Of a DNA stretch of 41,240 bases, positions 22,793 through 32,421 are shown one piece after another. Below the pieces are notes generated by a model. It saw only the letters and a program-made list of their open reading frames with translations, searched no databases and was not told the origin of the DNA. Each line of letters begins with the position of its first letter. Position 1 is the first letter of the stretch. This DNA comes from an uncultured bacterium (GTDB lineage: Bacteria > Bacillota > Clostridia > Lachnospirales > Lachnospiraceae): positions 1-41,240 of the forward strand of contig CANPIC010000026.1 of the NCBI GenBank assembly GCA_947574055.1, in the 5' to 3' direction. Made by a program: the position numbers and the translations under genes.

Positions 22793-25700
22793 TCACGCAT
22801 CCAGCTGCCCGTCAATCAGATTTACACTGACGAGGGTAGATATCCCTTTCTCCTGCATGGTAATGCCATACAGCCTGTCCGCCTCTTCCATCGTACCACG
22901 GCGATGGGTGATGACAATAAACTGGGTACTCTTGGTCAGTTTATGCAGATATTTTACAAATCTGCCCACATTGTTTTCATCCAGAGCTGCCTCGATCTCA
23001 TCGAGCAGGCAAAAGGGGGACGGCTTTAAGTTCTGAATGGCAAACAAAAGGGCTATCGCGGTCAGCGCTTTTTCCCCGCCGGAAAGCTGCATCATATTCT
23101 GCAGTTTCTTCCCCGGAGGCTGGGCAATGATACGGATCCCCGCTTCCAGGATATCTTCCTCTTCCTGCAGTTCCAGCGTCCCCTTGCCGCCGCCGAACAG
23201 TTCTTTGAACACCTTGTCAAATTCGCGGCCGATCTGGCCGAATTTCTCCTGAAACTGCCTGCGCATGGCGCTGTCCAGCTCTTCTATGATACCAAGCAGC
23301 GTCTGCTCGGCTTCTACCAGATCGTCATGCTGTTCTTTTAAAAATCCATAGCGCTCCATCAGATTTTTATAATCTTCAATGGCATTGACATTCACATCGC
23401 CCAATTTACGGATCTGTTCTTTCAGGGCAGAGATTTCTTTTTTCATGGTCGCCAGATCATTCAGTTCCTCGTTGCGCAGCGTAGCCGCATCTGTGAGGGT
23501 GATCTCATATTCATCCCACATATAGTTAATCTGCGCTTCCATGGATGCTTCCAGCTTTTCTTTCTGGGCATTGAGCCTGTACACTTCTTTGTCCAGACTG
23601 TTCTTTTTCTCCGCCAGTTCTTCGCGCACAGTAAAAAAATTCTTCTGCTGCGCGGACAGTTCTTCTTTTCTGGCCAGATCGGCCCGTATTGTTTCCTGCG
23701 CCTCGTCTCCCGCAGTGCGGGAATGATCAATGGTCTGTTCTATTTCGGAGATATTGCCCTGTTTTCTTGCGATCTCTTCTTCGTTTCTGACAAGAGCCTC
23801 CTCGATCTCTGCCAGTTCCCGGGAAAGGCGTTCTAACTCCCCGTTGATACGATCCACATTCTGCTGTTTGAATTTCTGCTGCTGGCGGAATTTTTCCGCC
23901 TCCACATCCCACTCAGATACCTTTGCACTCTGCAGGGATTCCTCCCCTCTTTGTGCTTCCAGAATCTTCTGGTATTCTGCAATCCTGGTCTGCGCGCTGC
24001 GTTCGAGTTCTTCGGAAGCTGCAAGCGCCGCTGCTGTCGCTTCCCTGTCCTCTCCCGTCTGCAAAATCTGCTTTCTGATCTCTTCCTGTTCCTCTTCCAG
24101 GGAGCCAAACCCCGCCTCTGTCTCGTTCCATTTTTCTTCCGCCGCAATCACATTCAGACGGGCCGTATTCTGTTCGATAAACTTCTCCTGCAATGTCTTG
24201 CGGGTCTGTTCCAAGTCTCTGCGAAGCTGATTTCTCTCTTCCTTGATCGCTTCGATCTGTGCCTGTATCCTGTCTACAGTCTCCCGATGCTGCGCCTTCT
24301 TCGCTTCCAGTTCTTCGATCTCTCTGCGCCTGCCCAAAAGGTTGGATGTGTTTTTAAAAGCACCACCGCTGATGGAACCGCCCGGCATAAGCTGTTCCCC
24401 TTCTATTGTCACCATGCGCAGGCTATAGTCATATTTGCGGGCAATTTTTACCGCATGGTCCATATGATCTACCACGAGAATCCTGCCAAGGAGTGATCGG
24501 GCAACCATTTCATATTTCTTCTCTGTCTGCACAAGCGCATCTGCCAGGCCGATGACTCCCGGCTCCGACAACGCCGCCGTCTGCTTAAACTCCTGGGTAT
24601 TCCTGATCCCTGTCAGCGGCAAAAAGGTGGCACGGCCGCTTCTGGTCTTTTTCAGAAATTCGATCATGCGCTTTGCGGTATCTTCATCCTCGGTGACAAT
24701 ATTGCGGATATTGCCGCCCAGCGCTGTCTCGATGGCAGTCTCATATTTTTTGTCTACTTTGATGATATCCGCTGCCACGCCTATGATACCACCGCCGCCT
24801 GGCTTGTCTTTTTGCTCCATCACCCGCATGACACTGTTGCCATAGCCTTCATAGCGCTCGGTCAGCCCCATCAACGCTTCCAGTCTGGATGTGACCTGCT
24901 GATAAAGTGCCTGTGCCTGGCGCAGTTCACCGTCTTTCTGTGTCAGTTCCGGTTTGATCTCTCCGATGCGAGTCTCCTGCGCCGCCTGCTTTTCGTTCAG
25001 TTCCTGCAGGAGCTGACAGACGGTCTCAAACGCCTCTTTCAGCCGCCGGATCGTCTCCTTTTGCTCCGCTTCATCCGATCTGGCACGCAGCAGCCTGGAA
25101 TTGAGTTCCGCCTTACGGATCTGCGCCTGCTCCAGCATCGTGTCCAGACGTTCCATCCGGGAACGAATGGCCGCCCTCTCATTCAGCGCTTCCATGATCT
25201 CATTTTTACCGGCTTCGATGCTGGTATTATACGCCTCGATTTTGCCCTGTATCTCTTCCAGGTGCCCGGCAGCCTCCGCTCTTGCCGCCTCGGCTTCCCT
25301 GACCTTTTCGTCCGTCCTTCTCTTATCCTCCAGGATGGCGTCCCTGTCACTTTCCCCGGCCTGAATACCGTCTCCCACTGTTTTTTGCCGGTTCTGCAAA
25401 TGTGCTCTGCTGTTTTGTGCGGAGTGGATCTGCTCGTTTAAGACATTGATCTCCCCTTCGAGTTTTCCCCGCATCACACTGGTATCTGTCAGGGTCTGTC
25501 TGGCCTGTTCGATGGTTTCTTCCAGCCGTTCCAGTTCGGCCTGCACCCGTTCATATTCTTCCCGCGTCTTTTCGTAGGTTTTTGTAGTCTCCTGCAGTTC
25601 GCCGTCCGCAATCTGGTACTTTCCGGAAATCTCTTCTACCTGTTCCCTGATATGTCTGTTCTCCACAAGGAACATATTGACATCAAGATTTTTTAATTCC

Positions 25701-26359
25701 TCTTTTTTACGTAGATAGACCTTCGCTGTCTCGGACTGCCGCTCCAGAGGTTCGATCTGTTTTTCCAGTTCAGAGAGAATATCTCTGACCCGCTGCAGAT
25801 TCTGCTTTTCTTCCTCCAACTTCTTCTGCGCCGTATTCTTCCGGCGTTTAAACTTCACAATACCGGCCGCTTCGTCAAAAAGTTCCCGCTTCTCCTCCGG
25901 CTTTCCACTGAGGATCTTGTCAATCTGCCCCTGACCGATGATGGAGTAACCTTCCTTGCCGATACCGGTATCATAAAAGAGTTCATTGACATCCTTCAGA
26001 CGACAGATACTTCCGTTGATAGAATACTCACTCTCTCCGGAACGATAGATTCTTCTGGCAACCGTTACTTCCTCATAGTCAATGGCGAGCTGATGGTCTG
26101 CGTTATCCAGTGTAATGGCCACATAAGCATAACTGAGCGGCTTTCTGGCCTCTGTCCCTGAAAAGATCACATCCTGCATGGACGCGCCCCGCAGCTGTTT
26201 GATCCGCTGCTCTCCCAGCACCCAGCGGACCGCATCGGCCACATTGCTCTTGCCGCTTCCGTTGGGACCCACAATGGCGGTAATGCCGTTGTGAAACTGA
26301 AATTTTATTTTATTGGCAAAGGATTTAAACCCCTGTACTTCGATGCTTTTTAAATACAT
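22793..26359 (-). CDS. smc: Chromosome segregation/condensation ATPase SMC
   Basis: An 1188-aa condensin subunit that folds at a hinge, dimerises and organises the chromosome with ScpA and ScpB, which are not in this window. The N-terminal head has Walker [10 protein letters not shown] (31-39). Two long coiled coils flank the hinge at about residues 510-650 ([20 protein letters not shown] and GRATFLPL). The C-terminal head carries the signature [16 protein letters not shown] and Walker [15 protein letters not shown]. The ATG at 26359 ([14 protein letters not shown]) matches the family start; it is 8 nt after the rnc stop and has only a weak AGG signal, suggesting reinitiation. Length is normal for the family. 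Confidence 0.98.
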   Translation of the reverse strand: MYLKSIEVQGFKSFANKIKFQFHNGITAIVGPNGSGKSNVADAVRWVLGEQRIKQLRGASMQDVIFSGTEARKPLSYAYVAITLDNADHQLAIDYEEVTVARRIYRSGESEYSINGSICRLKDVNELFYDTGIGKEGYSIIGQGQIDKILSGKPEEKRELFDEAAGIVKFKRRKNTAQKKLEEEKQNLQRVRDILSELEKQIEPLERQSETAKVYLRKKEELKNLDVNMFLVENRHIREQVEEISGKYQIADGELQETTKTYEKTREEYERVQAELERLEETIEQARQTLTDTSVMRGKLEGEINVLNEQIHSAQNSRAHLQNRQKTVGDGIQAGESDRDAILEDKRRTDEKVREAEAARAEAAGHLEEIQGKIEAYNTSIEAGKNEIMEALNERAAIRSRMERLDTMLEQAQIRKAELNSRLLRARSDEAEQKETIRRLKEAFETVCQLLQELNEKQAAQETRIGEIKPELTQKDGELRQAQALYQQVTSRLEALMGLTERYEGYGNSVMRVMEQKDKPGGGGIIGVAADIIKVDKKYETAIETALGGNIRNIVTEDEDTAKRMIEFLKKTRSGRATFLPLTGIRNTQEFKQTAALSEPGVIGLADALVQTEKKYEMVARSLLGRILVVDHMDHAVKIARKYDYSLRMVTIEGEQLMPGGSISGGAFKNTSNLLGRRREIEELEAKKAQHRETVDRIQAQIEAIKEERNQLRRDLEQTRKTLQEKFIEQNTARLNVIAAEEKWNETEAGFGSLEEEQEEIRKQILQTGEDREATAAALAASEELERSAQTRIAEYQKILEAQRGEESLQSAKVSEWDVEAEKFRQQQKFKQQNVDRINGELERLSRELAEIEEALVRNEEEIARKQGNISEIEQTIDHSRTAGDEAQETIRADLARKEELSAQQKNFFTVREELAEKKNSLDKEVYRLNAQKEKLEASMEAQINYMWDEYEITLTDAATLRNEELNDLATMKKEISALKEQIRKLGDVNVNAIEDYKNLMERYGFLKEQHDDLVEAEQTLLGIIEELDSAMRRQFQEKFGQIGREFDKVFKELFGGGKGTLELQEEEDILEAGIRIIAQPPGKKLQNMMQLSGGEKALTAIALLFAIQNLKPSPFCLLDEIEAALDENNVGRFVKYLHKLTKSTQFIVITHRRGTMEEADRLYGITMQEKGISTLVSVNLIDGQLDA

Positions 26360-26367
26360 AGATGCCG

Positions 26368-27066
26368 TTACCTGTCCTGTTTTTTCCCGCAAAGGAGTGC
26401 CTGATAAGCCGCCTGCTGCTCTGCGTGCTTTTTCGTCCTGCCGATGCCTTCTCCGATCTTCTTCCCGTCTATCATGGCTTCCACATGAAACTGCTTGTCA
26501 TGCTCAGGGCCGGACTCTTCCACAAGTACATAATGAAGTCGTCCGCCGCCTTCTTTTTGTACCTGCTCCTGTAAAATCGTCTTGCTGTCATAAAAAAGCT
26601 GTTTGTTTTCCAGATCAGACAACACAAACCTGTCAATAAACGCTTTGGCACTGGAAATACCGCCGTCCAGATAAATGGCGCCGATCAGCGCCTCCAGTAC
26701 ATCTGAGGTAATGGATTCCCGTTTCCGCCCTCCGGTGGCTTCTTCTCCCTTCCCCAGAAAAATAAAACGGCCCAGTTCCAGATCCCGGGCACAAAATGCC
26801 AGTGCAGGCTCACAGACCATTGAAGAGCGTTTTTTGGTCAGTTCCCCTTCTGATAAGCGGGGATTTTCCCGGTACAGATAGTCGCTGGAGAGCAGTTCCA
26901 GTACCGCATCCCCCAGAAATTCGATTCGCTCATAATCATCCCATTTGTTTATTTTCTGCTCATTCGCAAAGGAACTGTGGGTCAGCGCCTGTTTCAGCAG
27001 CTTCTTATCCCGGAAGGTATATCCGATCCGCACTTCCAGCAGTTCCATCTCCAGTCTGTCAGACAT
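26368..27066 (-). CDS. rnc: Ribonuclease III
   Basis: A 232-aa double-strand-specific endoribonuclease that processes rRNA precursors and structured mRNAs. The catalytic signature ERIEFLGDAVLE (about residues 46-57), with its metal-binding Glu and Asp, and the second acidic pair in ITSDVLEALIGAIYLD are intact. The C-terminal double-stranded RNA-binding domain runs from about 160 to 228 (SKTILQEQVQKEG; GEGIGRTKKHAEQQAAYQAL). The ATG at 27066 lies 6 nt after GGAAG; the gene overlaps the acpP end by 8 bp. Confidence 0.98.
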   Translation of the reverse strand: MSDRLEMELLEVRIGYTFRDKKLLKQALTHSSFANEQKINKWDDYERIEFLGDAVLELLSSDYLYRENPRLSEGELTKKRSSMVCEPALAFCARDLELGRFIFLGKGEEATGGRKRESITSDVLEALIGAIYLDGGISSAKAFIDRFVLSDLENKQLFYDSKTILQEQVQKEGGGRLHYVLVEESGPEHDKQFHVEAMIDGKKIGEGIGRTKKHAEQQAAYQALLCGKKQDR

Positions 27067-27325
27067 CGCCATCTTCCGCCGCCTGTTCTTTTTCGTTTAC
27101 CATACTTTTGATCAATCCCAGCGCCTCCCCTGCCGTTGTGACTTTTTCGGATTTCTCCGGCGGTATCTTAATCCCGAACGCCGCTTCGATCCCCATGACA
27201 ATCTGAAACAGATCCAGAGAATCCGCCCCCAGATCTTCCATAAAGGTAGTCTCCTCCGTGATCTCATTGGGATCCACACTCAGCACACCTGCAATAACCT
27301 CTTTCAGCTTATCGAATTCCATCAT
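27059..27325 (-). CDS. acpP: Acyl carrier protein
   Basis: An 88-aa acidic carrier of fatty acyl chains. The phosphopantetheine attachment serine is in LGADSLDLFQ (about residue 36). The tail after VNEKE is slightly longer and more acidic than in typical ACPs of 76-80 residues. GGAAGGG lies 7 nt before the ATG at 27325; a second ATG follows immediately. Position between plsX and rnc is common in Bacillota. The fab genes are not in the window. The 89 nt separating it from plsX hold no clear signal. Confidence 0.97.
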   Translation of the reverse strand: MMEFDKLKEVIAGVLSVDPNEITEETTFMEDLGADSLDLFQIVMGIEAAFGIKIPPEKSEKVTTAGEALGLIKSMVNEKEQAAEDGDV

Positions 27326-27414
27326 CAATCAGCCCTTCCTCTTTTCGTACCTTCGGAGATAACCGTCCAAACAGTCCGAACCGATCCATCCCCGCCTTCG
27401 GCCATTTCGCCGGT

Positions 27415-28416
27415 TCACACGATCTGTTCTCTGATCTTGTCACTTATCTTCTGTTCCTTAAAAGCAATACACTGCAAAATGGAATTCTTCACTTCCACCG
27501 CCTTTGAACTGCCGTGAGTCTTGACAACAAGTCCGTTCAGTCCCAGCAGCGGCGCACCGCCATACTGTTCCAGATCAAAGGCTTTCAATGTCTCTTTCAG
27601 CGCCGGTTTCACCAAGAGAGCACCGATCTTGCTGCGCAGTGTGGACATCATGCCCTTTTTCACTTCCTGAATCAGCGCGCCGCCCACGCCTTCGTACATT
27701 TTAAGAATCACATTCCCTACAAAAGCCTCGCACACCACCACATCCGCACCGCCGGAGGGGATATCCCTGGCTTCCACGCTGCCGATAAAGTTAATATCTG
27801 TGCAGGCTTTCAGAAGCGGAAAAGTCTCTTTTACAAGGGCATTGCCTTTTTCCTCTTCCGCACCGATATTGACAATTCCCACCCGGGGATTTTTCACACC
27901 CATGATATGTTCCATATAAATAGAACCCATTCTGGCAAACTGCACCAGATGGGAAGGCCGTGCATCTACATTGGCACCGCAGTCAATCAGCAGCGCCACA
28001 CCGCGAGTCGTGGGAATCACCGGCGCCAGCGGGGCCCGTTCCACGCCTTTGATCCGTCCCACCAATATCTGACCGCCCACCAGTACGGCGCCGGTACTCC
28101 CTGCGGACACAAAAGCATCACAGGTTCCTTCTTTCACCAGCTTCATGCCTTTTACAATAGAAGAATCCTTTTTGGAGCGGATTGCCGCTACCGGCGGTTC
28201 GGCTGTTTCGATCACCTCGGTGGCATCCACAATCTCTATCCGTCCCTCAGGCACGCTATAATGAGCCAGCTGCTCTTTCACATCCGCTTCCCTGCCTGTG
28301 AGAAATACCTTTACCTTATCGCTCTCCCTGACGGCTTCCACCGCGCCTTTCACCACTTCCGCCGGCGCATTGTCACCGCCCATGGCATCCACTGCCACAT
28401 TAATATATGCACTCAT
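27415..28416 (-). CDS. plsX: Phosphate acyltransferase PlsX
   Basis: A 333-aa peripheral membrane enzyme that makes acyl-phosphate from acyl-ACP for phosphatidic acid synthesis by PlsY. Family hallmarks are VAVDAMGGDNAP at the start, FVSAGSTGAVLVGG in the middle and VVCEAFVGNVILKMYEG near the end. The ATG at 28416 lies 9 nt after GGAGG; a GTG six bases earlier is too close to that signal. It heads the block plsX-acpP-rnc-smc-ftsY-ilvA. A candidate promoter is just upstream. Confidence 0.97.
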   Translation of the reverse strand: MSAYINVAVDAMGGDNAPAEVVKGAVEAVRESDKVKVFLTGREADVKEQLAHYSVPEGRIEIVDATEVIETAEPPVAAIRSKKDSSIVKGMKLVKEGTCDAFVSAGSTGAVLVGGQILVGRIKGVERAPLAPVIPTTRGVALLIDCGANVDARPSHLVQFARMGSIYMEHIMGVKNPRVGIVNIGAEEEKGNALVKETFPLLKACTDINFIGSVEARDIPSGGADVVVCEAFVGNVILKMYEGVGGALIQEVKKGMMSTLRSKIGALLVKPALKETLKAFDLEQYGGAPLLGLNGLVVKTHGSSKAVEVKNSILQCIAFKEQKISDKIREQIV

Positions 28417-28445
28417 TTCCACTTTCCTCCCTATTACGCTCTTGC

Positions 28446-28475
28446 CTTATATAAATTTAACAGACAGACCGGCAA
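28446..28475 (-). promoter_or_regulatory. Candidate promoter of the plsX-acpP-rnc-smc-ftsY block
   Basis: On the minus strand TTGCCG (28470-28475) is followed after 18 nt by TATAAG (28446-28451), about 30 nt before the plsX start. Both boxes match four or five of six consensus positions. No terminator was seen between the hydrolase gene and this site, so readthrough is also possible. Confidence 0.45.
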
Positions 28476-28497
28476 AAAGCAAGGAAAGAAAAAGATA

Positions 28498-29070
28498 TCA
28501 AATATGGCCGATAAAGGAAGCACAGCGCTGCATCACTTCCGTCATTGTCTGCAGGTCACGCAGGGCGTCACCTGTTTCCAGGGAGTGGTTGGCATCCATT
28601 GTGACATAAAGAGGCAGATCCAGTTCTCTACATGCCCGGCGGACAGCTTCCGTATCTGCCCACGGATCAGCCGTACCATGGAAGACGATTCCCTCACCCG
28701 CTCCTTTCATCACTGCAAAGGAAGCCTCCACCGGTGTGAAGTAAATATGCGCGGGCCTGTATCCGTGTCGGTGCGCATATGCCGACGCAACAGCAGTGCC
28801 GATACTTTTGGAGAGAAATAAAAGGCTGTCATACGCTGCAAAATCAATGTCCTGCAGCAGTGCCTCCGCCTGTCTGTCTGCCTCCGCAAAGGCTTTGCGC
28901 ATCTTCTCGGCATTTCCTTTGATCCCTTTGTCAAACCCGCCATAGGACGCCTCGACAGTCTCATAACCGCAGGCCCTGGCCAGCATCCTCGCATAGTACA
29001 AAAGAGGTTTATCCGCATGATAGCCGATCCCCGGAAATATGACCGCCAGTTTCTTTTTTTCCTTTTCCAT
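28498..29070 (-). CDS. Alpha/beta-hydrolase-like protein
   Basis: A 190-aa cytoplasmic protein with the alpha/beta hydrolase pattern. LAVIFPGIGYHADKPLLYYA forms the first strand and oxyanion loop, FLSKSIGTAVASAYA resembles the nucleophile elbow with serine in S-x-S-x-G form, GIVFHGTADPWAD is the acid strand, and ANHSLETGD supplies the probable catalytic histidine. Substrate unknown; small dienelactone-hydrolase-like or esterase activity is possible. The ATG at 29070 was chosen for its upstream GAGGG; the frame extends to 29109 through the rpmF terminator, so an upstream start is unlikely. It lies between rpmF and plsX, where no such gene is usually expected. Confidence 0.8.
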   Translation of the reverse strand: MEKEKKKLAVIFPGIGYHADKPLLYYARMLARACGYETVEASYGGFDKGIKGNAEKMRKAFAEADRQAEALLQDIDFAAYDSLLFLSKSIGTAVASAYAHRHGYRPAHIYFTPVEASFAVMKGAGEGIVFHGTADPWADTEAVRRACRELDLPLYVTMDANHSLETGDALRDLQTMTEVMQRCASFIGHI

Positions 29071-29098
29071 TTTGCCCTCTTTTCCGCCGGAACACCGC

Positions 29099-29129
29099 AA
29101 AAAGGACACTTCCTGATCAGAAATGTCCT
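29099..29129 (-). terminator. Terminator after rpmF
   Basis: On the minus strand AGGACA pairs with TGTCCT, with further pairing of TTC and GAA inside, and is followed by five U residues. It lies 65 nt after the rpmF stop and upstream of the hydrolase gene. Confidence 0.75.
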
Positions 29130-29194
29130 AAAGCCTGTTTTCCTTATGCATTGTTATCGTCAGATCGTAACTTCTGCTCCTGCTCCAACGCAAA

Positions 29195-29374
29195 TCAATC
29201 AACGCTGATAATCTCTCTCTTATTGTAAGAGCCGCAGGTCTTGCAAACTCTGTGAGGAATCATCAGTGCGCCGCATTTGCTGCACTTTACCAGCGTGGGC
29301 GCGTTCATTTTCCAGTTCGCTCTGCGCTTGTCTCTTCTCGCCTTGGAAGATTTATTTTTTGGACAGATAGACAT
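29195..29374 (-). CDS. rpmF: 50S ribosomal protein L32
   Basis: A 59-aa ribosomal protein read directly from the sequence: it starts MSICPKNKSSKARRDKRR and ends REIISVD. The zinc-ribbon cysteines are complete as CSKCG and CKTCG, so this is the zinc-containing C+ form. GGAGG lies 7 nt before the ATG. It follows the YceD gene by 2 nt, the usual arrangement, and shares its promoter. Confidence 0.98.
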   Translation of the reverse strand: MSICPKNKSSKARRDKRRANWKMNAPTLVKCSKCGALMIPHRVCKTCGSYNKREIISVD

Positions 29375-29376
29375 CG

Positions 29377-29895
29377 TTACACCTCCTTACCCGCATTAAA
29401 AATATCTTTTATTGCTGCCAATCTCGGGTCAGGAACGAAAGTATCACATTCACATGCTCCCTCATTCAAATCCCTGCCACACATACTGCAAAGCCCTTTG
29501 CAGTCCGGCCGGCACAAGATTTTCATTGGCCAGTTGACCCAAATCTCATTGTATATGAGCCCGTCCACATCAATCTCATATCCGGTAATCCCTTCCTCTT
29601 CTTCCGCAACAGCCGCTTCAAACTCCGGTGCTGTCACCGTGTCCGAAAATTCCGGCAGAAAAGTGTACGGCACATCCTTCAGGCAGCGGTCACAGCAAAG
29701 CTGTACGGTCAGTTCCATCCTGCCCGTGACCTTCGCCCTTCCCTTACCGATATTGGTGATCGTAAGGGATACCGGAGACTTGCCGGTAATGCTGTAGCTG
29801 TGCTTTCCGTACTGTAATACATCCGGCGAAAACAAAACCTCTCTCTGCTCTGTCCTGCCTTCCGTCATCAATATATCCGTGATATTTAAAATCAT
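29377..29895 (-). CDS. yceD: YceD/DUF177 family protein
   Basis: A 172-aa protein of the DUF177 family, which almost always precedes rpmF and has been linked to 23S rRNA or ribosome maturation. Visible are the central CCDRCLKDVPYTF motif and a C-terminal cysteine cluster (CRPDCKGLCSMCGRDLN, then CEC), which probably binds zinc. The second of two adjacent ATGs (29895) gives a 6-nt spacing to AGGAG. A near-perfect promoter stands just upstream. Biochemical role not certain. Confidence 0.93.
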   Translation of the reverse strand: MILNITDILMTEGRTEQREVLFSPDVLQYGKHSYSITGKSPVSLTITNIGKGRAKVTGRMELTVQLCCDRCLKDVPYTFLPEFSDTVTAPEFEAAVAEEEEGITGYEIDVDGLIYNEIWVNWPMKILCRPDCKGLCSMCGRDLNEGACECDTFVPDPRLAAIKDIFNAGKEV

Positions 29896-29921
29896 CATAG
29901 ACTCCTGCTCATACGTGAACT

Positions 29922-29950
29922 ATTATACATAAGATACCGTTTTTTGTCAA
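29922..29950 (-). promoter_or_regulatory. Consensus promoter of yceD-rpmF
   Basis: On the minus strand TTGACA (29945-29950) and TATAAT (29922-29927) are separated by exactly 17 nt, a perfect sigma-A match. The predicted start is near 29915, about 20 nt before the yceD start codon. This fits strong growth-linked expression of a ribosomal protein gene. Confidence 0.88.
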
Positions 29951-29996
29951 TCGGTATTTGAGAAATCCACACGATAGCGGCGCCTGCCGCTGCGCC

Positions 29997-31196
29997 TTAC
30001 TTTTGCAGCAGCGCTGCCGCTTCCCTGGCAATGGCCAGTTCTTCATTGGTGGGGATCACCAGTACCGCAGTCCCAGAGTCGGGTGTGGATATAACAGTAT
30101 CCTGTCCTCTTTTTTGATTCTGTTCCTGATCAAGCCGCACACCCAGATATCCCAGGTATTCACATACCAGACTGCGGATAAGGGGGCTGTTCTCTCCCAG
30201 TCCCGCGGTGAAGCAGATACCGTCCACCCCATTCATGGCTGCGGTGTAGGCACCGATATATTTTGCCACCCGGTAGACAAAGGTCTTTATGGCCCTGATC
30301 CCTTCCGGCATCTCCCGGCAATAAGCGTCTTCCAGATCTCTGAAATCAGAAGAAAGACCGCCGGAGAGGCCCAGTACGCCAGACTCCTTGTTCAGGATCT
30401 CCATCACTTCTGCCAGTGTCTTACCCTCCTGATGGGCTATAAATTCGATGATCGCCGGATCCATGTCGCCGGATCTGGTACCCATGATCAGTCCTTCCAG
30501 TGGTGTCAGTCCCATGGATGTATCCACGGATTTGCCATATCGGACTGCCGATACACTGGCTCCGTTGCCCAGATGGCAGACAATCAGTTTCAGCGTGGCC
30601 AGGTCACGGCCCATCACCTGCGCCGCCCGCTTTGATACATAAGAATGGCTGGTACCATGGAAACCGTAACGCCGTATCCCGTATTTTTCATAACAGTCAT
30701 AGGGGATCCCGTACAGGTAGGCTTCTTGCGGCATGGTCTGATGAAAGGCAGTGTCAAACACGGCTGCCATAGGTGTATCCGGCATCAGTTCCCGGCAGGC
30801 CCTGATGCCGGTCAGATTGGCCGGGTTATGCAGTGGGGCAAGGCCGCTGCATGCCTCAATGGCCTCAGTCACGTCATCGTCCAGCAGCACGGAAGCCGCA
30901 AACCGCTCTCCGCCATGGACGATGCGATGACCGACCGCGCCGATCTGCGAAAGACTCGTCACCACACCCGTTTCCCGGTCTGTCAATGCGCCGATCACCA
31001 TGCGAATGGCAGCTTTATGATCCGGCATCGGTGCCTCGCTCACCTGTTTGTCCGCTCCCGCCTTCTGATACACCAGCCTGCTGCCCGCAATGCCGATCCG
31101 TTCACAGAGCCCTTTTGCGCTTACCTGTTCGCTTTCCGAATCAATCAGCTGAAATTTCAGGGAAGAACTTCCGCAGTTAATGACCAGTATATTCAT
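29997..31196 (-). CDS. ackA: Acetate kinase
   Basis: A 399-aa enzyme that converts acetyl phosphate and ADP to acetate and ATP, the energy-yielding last step of acetate fermentation. Signatures are NILVINCGSSSLKFQL at the start, HRIVHGGERF, MAAVFDTAFHQTMP, RRYGFHGTSHSYVS and the phosphate-binding GLGENSPLIR. The second of two adjacent ATGs (31196) gives 7 nt to GGAGG. The gene follows pta by 16 nt and is co-transcribed with it. Just after the stop, GC-rich inverted repeats (GGCGC/GCGCC) occur without a U-tract. Confidence 0.98.
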   Translation of the reverse strand: MNILVINCGSSSLKFQLIDSESEQVSAKGLCERIGIAGSRLVYQKAGADKQVSEAPMPDHKAAIRMVIGALTDRETGVVTSLSQIGAVGHRIVHGGERFAASVLLDDDVTEAIEACSGLAPLHNPANLTGIRACRELMPDTPMAAVFDTAFHQTMPQEAYLYGIPYDCYEKYGIRRYGFHGTSHSYVSKRAAQVMGRDLATLKLIVCHLGNGASVSAVRYGKSVDTSMGLTPLEGLIMGTRSGDMDPAIIEFIAHQEGKTLAEVMEILNKESGVLGLSGGLSSDFRDLEDAYCREMPEGIRAIKTFVYRVAKYIGAYTAAMNGVDGICFTAGLGENSPLIRSLVCEYLGYLGVRLDQEQNQKRGQDTVISTPDSGTAVLVIPTNEELAIAREAAALLQK

Positions 31197-31212
31197 CATC
31201 CGTCCTCCTGTC

Positions 31213-32214
31213 CTATGATAACTGAGCCTGCACGGCAGTCAGCGCCACCACGCCCACGATATCCTCCCAGGAACAGCCTCTTGACAGATCGTTGACCGGC
31301 TTGGCAATGCCCTGCAGCATGGGACCGTAAGCCTCCGCTTTTCCCAGTCTCTGCACCAGTTTGTAACCGATATTGCCACAGTCCAGATTGGGGAATACCA
31401 GAACATTGGCCTTGCCTGCCACTTCGCTGCCCGGCGCCTTGGATTTGGCAATATGCGGAACAAGAGCGGCATCGGTCTGCAGTTCACCGTCCAGTGTCAG
31501 GTGGGGATACTGTTCGTGTGCGATCTCCACTGCCTGTACCACCTTATCTACCAAAGGATGCTTCGCACTGCCTTTCGTGGAATGGGAAAGCATGGCAATC
31601 ACGGGTTTGGCTCCTACCAGATTGCGAAAACTCTTGGCGCTGGTATCCGCGATAGCCGCCAGTTCCTCCGCGGTCGGATCCTGGTTCAGGCCACAGTCCG
31701 CAAAGAGGAAAGTCCCGTGATATCCGTATTCGCAGTCCGGCACATCGACAATAAAGAACGCTGATACCAGCTTGGTTCCTTCCGCTGTCTTTAGTATCTG
31801 CAGGGCGGGACGCAGTGTATCCGCCGTAGCATGGCATGCGCCTGCCACCATACCATCCGCATCATTGGCCTTTACCATCATGATACCAAAGGTAAGATAA
31901 TCTGTCAGCAGCACTTCCTTGGCCTTTTCCGGCGTCATCCCTTTATTTTTTCTGGTCTCATATAAAAGATTTACATAAAAATCAAGTTTGTCACAGGTTG
32001 CAGGATTGACAATCGTCACACCGGTCAGATCCACTTCCAGCCATCCGGCACCGTCCAGAATTTTCTCTTCGTTTCCGACCATGATGATCCTGGCAATGCG
32101 CTCTTCCAGAATATGCGCCGCTGCGATCAGTGTCCTCTTGTCATTTGTTTCCGGGAGCACTATGGTTTTCAGATCCTGTCTTGCCTTTTCCTTCATTAAA
32201 TCAATGTAACTCAT
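31213..32214 (-). CDS. pta: Phosphate acetyltransferase
   Basis: A 333-aa enzyme converting acetyl-CoA and phosphate to acetyl phosphate; with AckA it forms the acetate pathway. It is the short single-domain form normal in Bacillota, with no DRTGG or AAA-like N-terminal domain. Family segments are IVLPETNDKRTLIAA, GMVAGACHATADTLRPALQI, VIAMLSHSTKGSA and NVLVFPNLDCGNIGYKL. AGGAG lies 9 nt before the ATG. A promoter lies about 85-110 nt upstream. Confidence 0.98.
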   Translation of the reverse strand: MSYIDLMKEKARQDLKTIVLPETNDKRTLIAAAHILEERIARIIMVGNEEKILDGAGWLEVDLTGVTIVNPATCDKLDFYVNLLYETRKNKGMTPEKAKEVLLTDYLTFGIMMVKANDADGMVAGACHATADTLRPALQILKTAEGTKLVSAFFIVDVPDCEYGYHGTFLFADCGLNQDPTAEELAAIADTSAKSFRNLVGAKPVIAMLSHSTKGSAKHPLVDKVVQAVEIAHEQYPHLTLDGELQTDAALVPHIAKSKAPGSEVAGKANVLVFPNLDCGNIGYKLVQRLGKAEAYGPMLQGIAKPVNDLSRGCSWEDIVGVVALTAVQAQLS

Positions 32215-32296
32215 CCGCCCAATCTCCTTTTCCTTCTTACGATATACGAAAACCGCAGGCCCTTCTCTTTTCCTGAGATTTCCTGTATTCGATTAA

Positions 32297-32326
32297 ATTA
32301 TAGCGCAAGACCCACAATGTATACAA
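32297..32326 (-). promoter_or_regulatory. Promoter of pta-ackA
   Basis: On the minus strand TTGTAT (32321-32326) is followed after 18 nt by TATAAT (32297-32302). The leader before pta would be about 75 nt. Confidence 0.65.
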
Positions 32327-32337
32327 GATACAATCCG

Positions 32338-32374
32338 AAAAAAATTGTGTTAAATTCCATACAAAGCGTATGGA
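32338..32374 (-). terminator. Possible terminator of the efflux operon
   Basis: On the minus strand TCCATAC pairs with GTATGGA around a 5-nt loop, and a run of seven U residues follows after about 11 nt. The separation makes it weak, but it is the only terminator-like structure between the ATPase gene and the pta promoter. Confidence 0.4.
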
Positions 32375-32421
32375 GAGTCAGCGCCATGCAATCCGGGCCC
32401 TGTGATCAGCTCCTTTTATGG

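Noticed and set aside
27514-28821. 435-aa plus-strand open frame opposite plsX and the hydrolase gene
   Set aside because: Runs antisense through two real genes and a promoter region; rich in His and Arg with no domain.
29997-32214. Possible CRISPR or other direct-repeat array anywhere in the window
   Set aside because: No regularly spaced identical direct repeats were seen; recurring words in the smc and fusion-protein genes come from coiled-coil codon usage.
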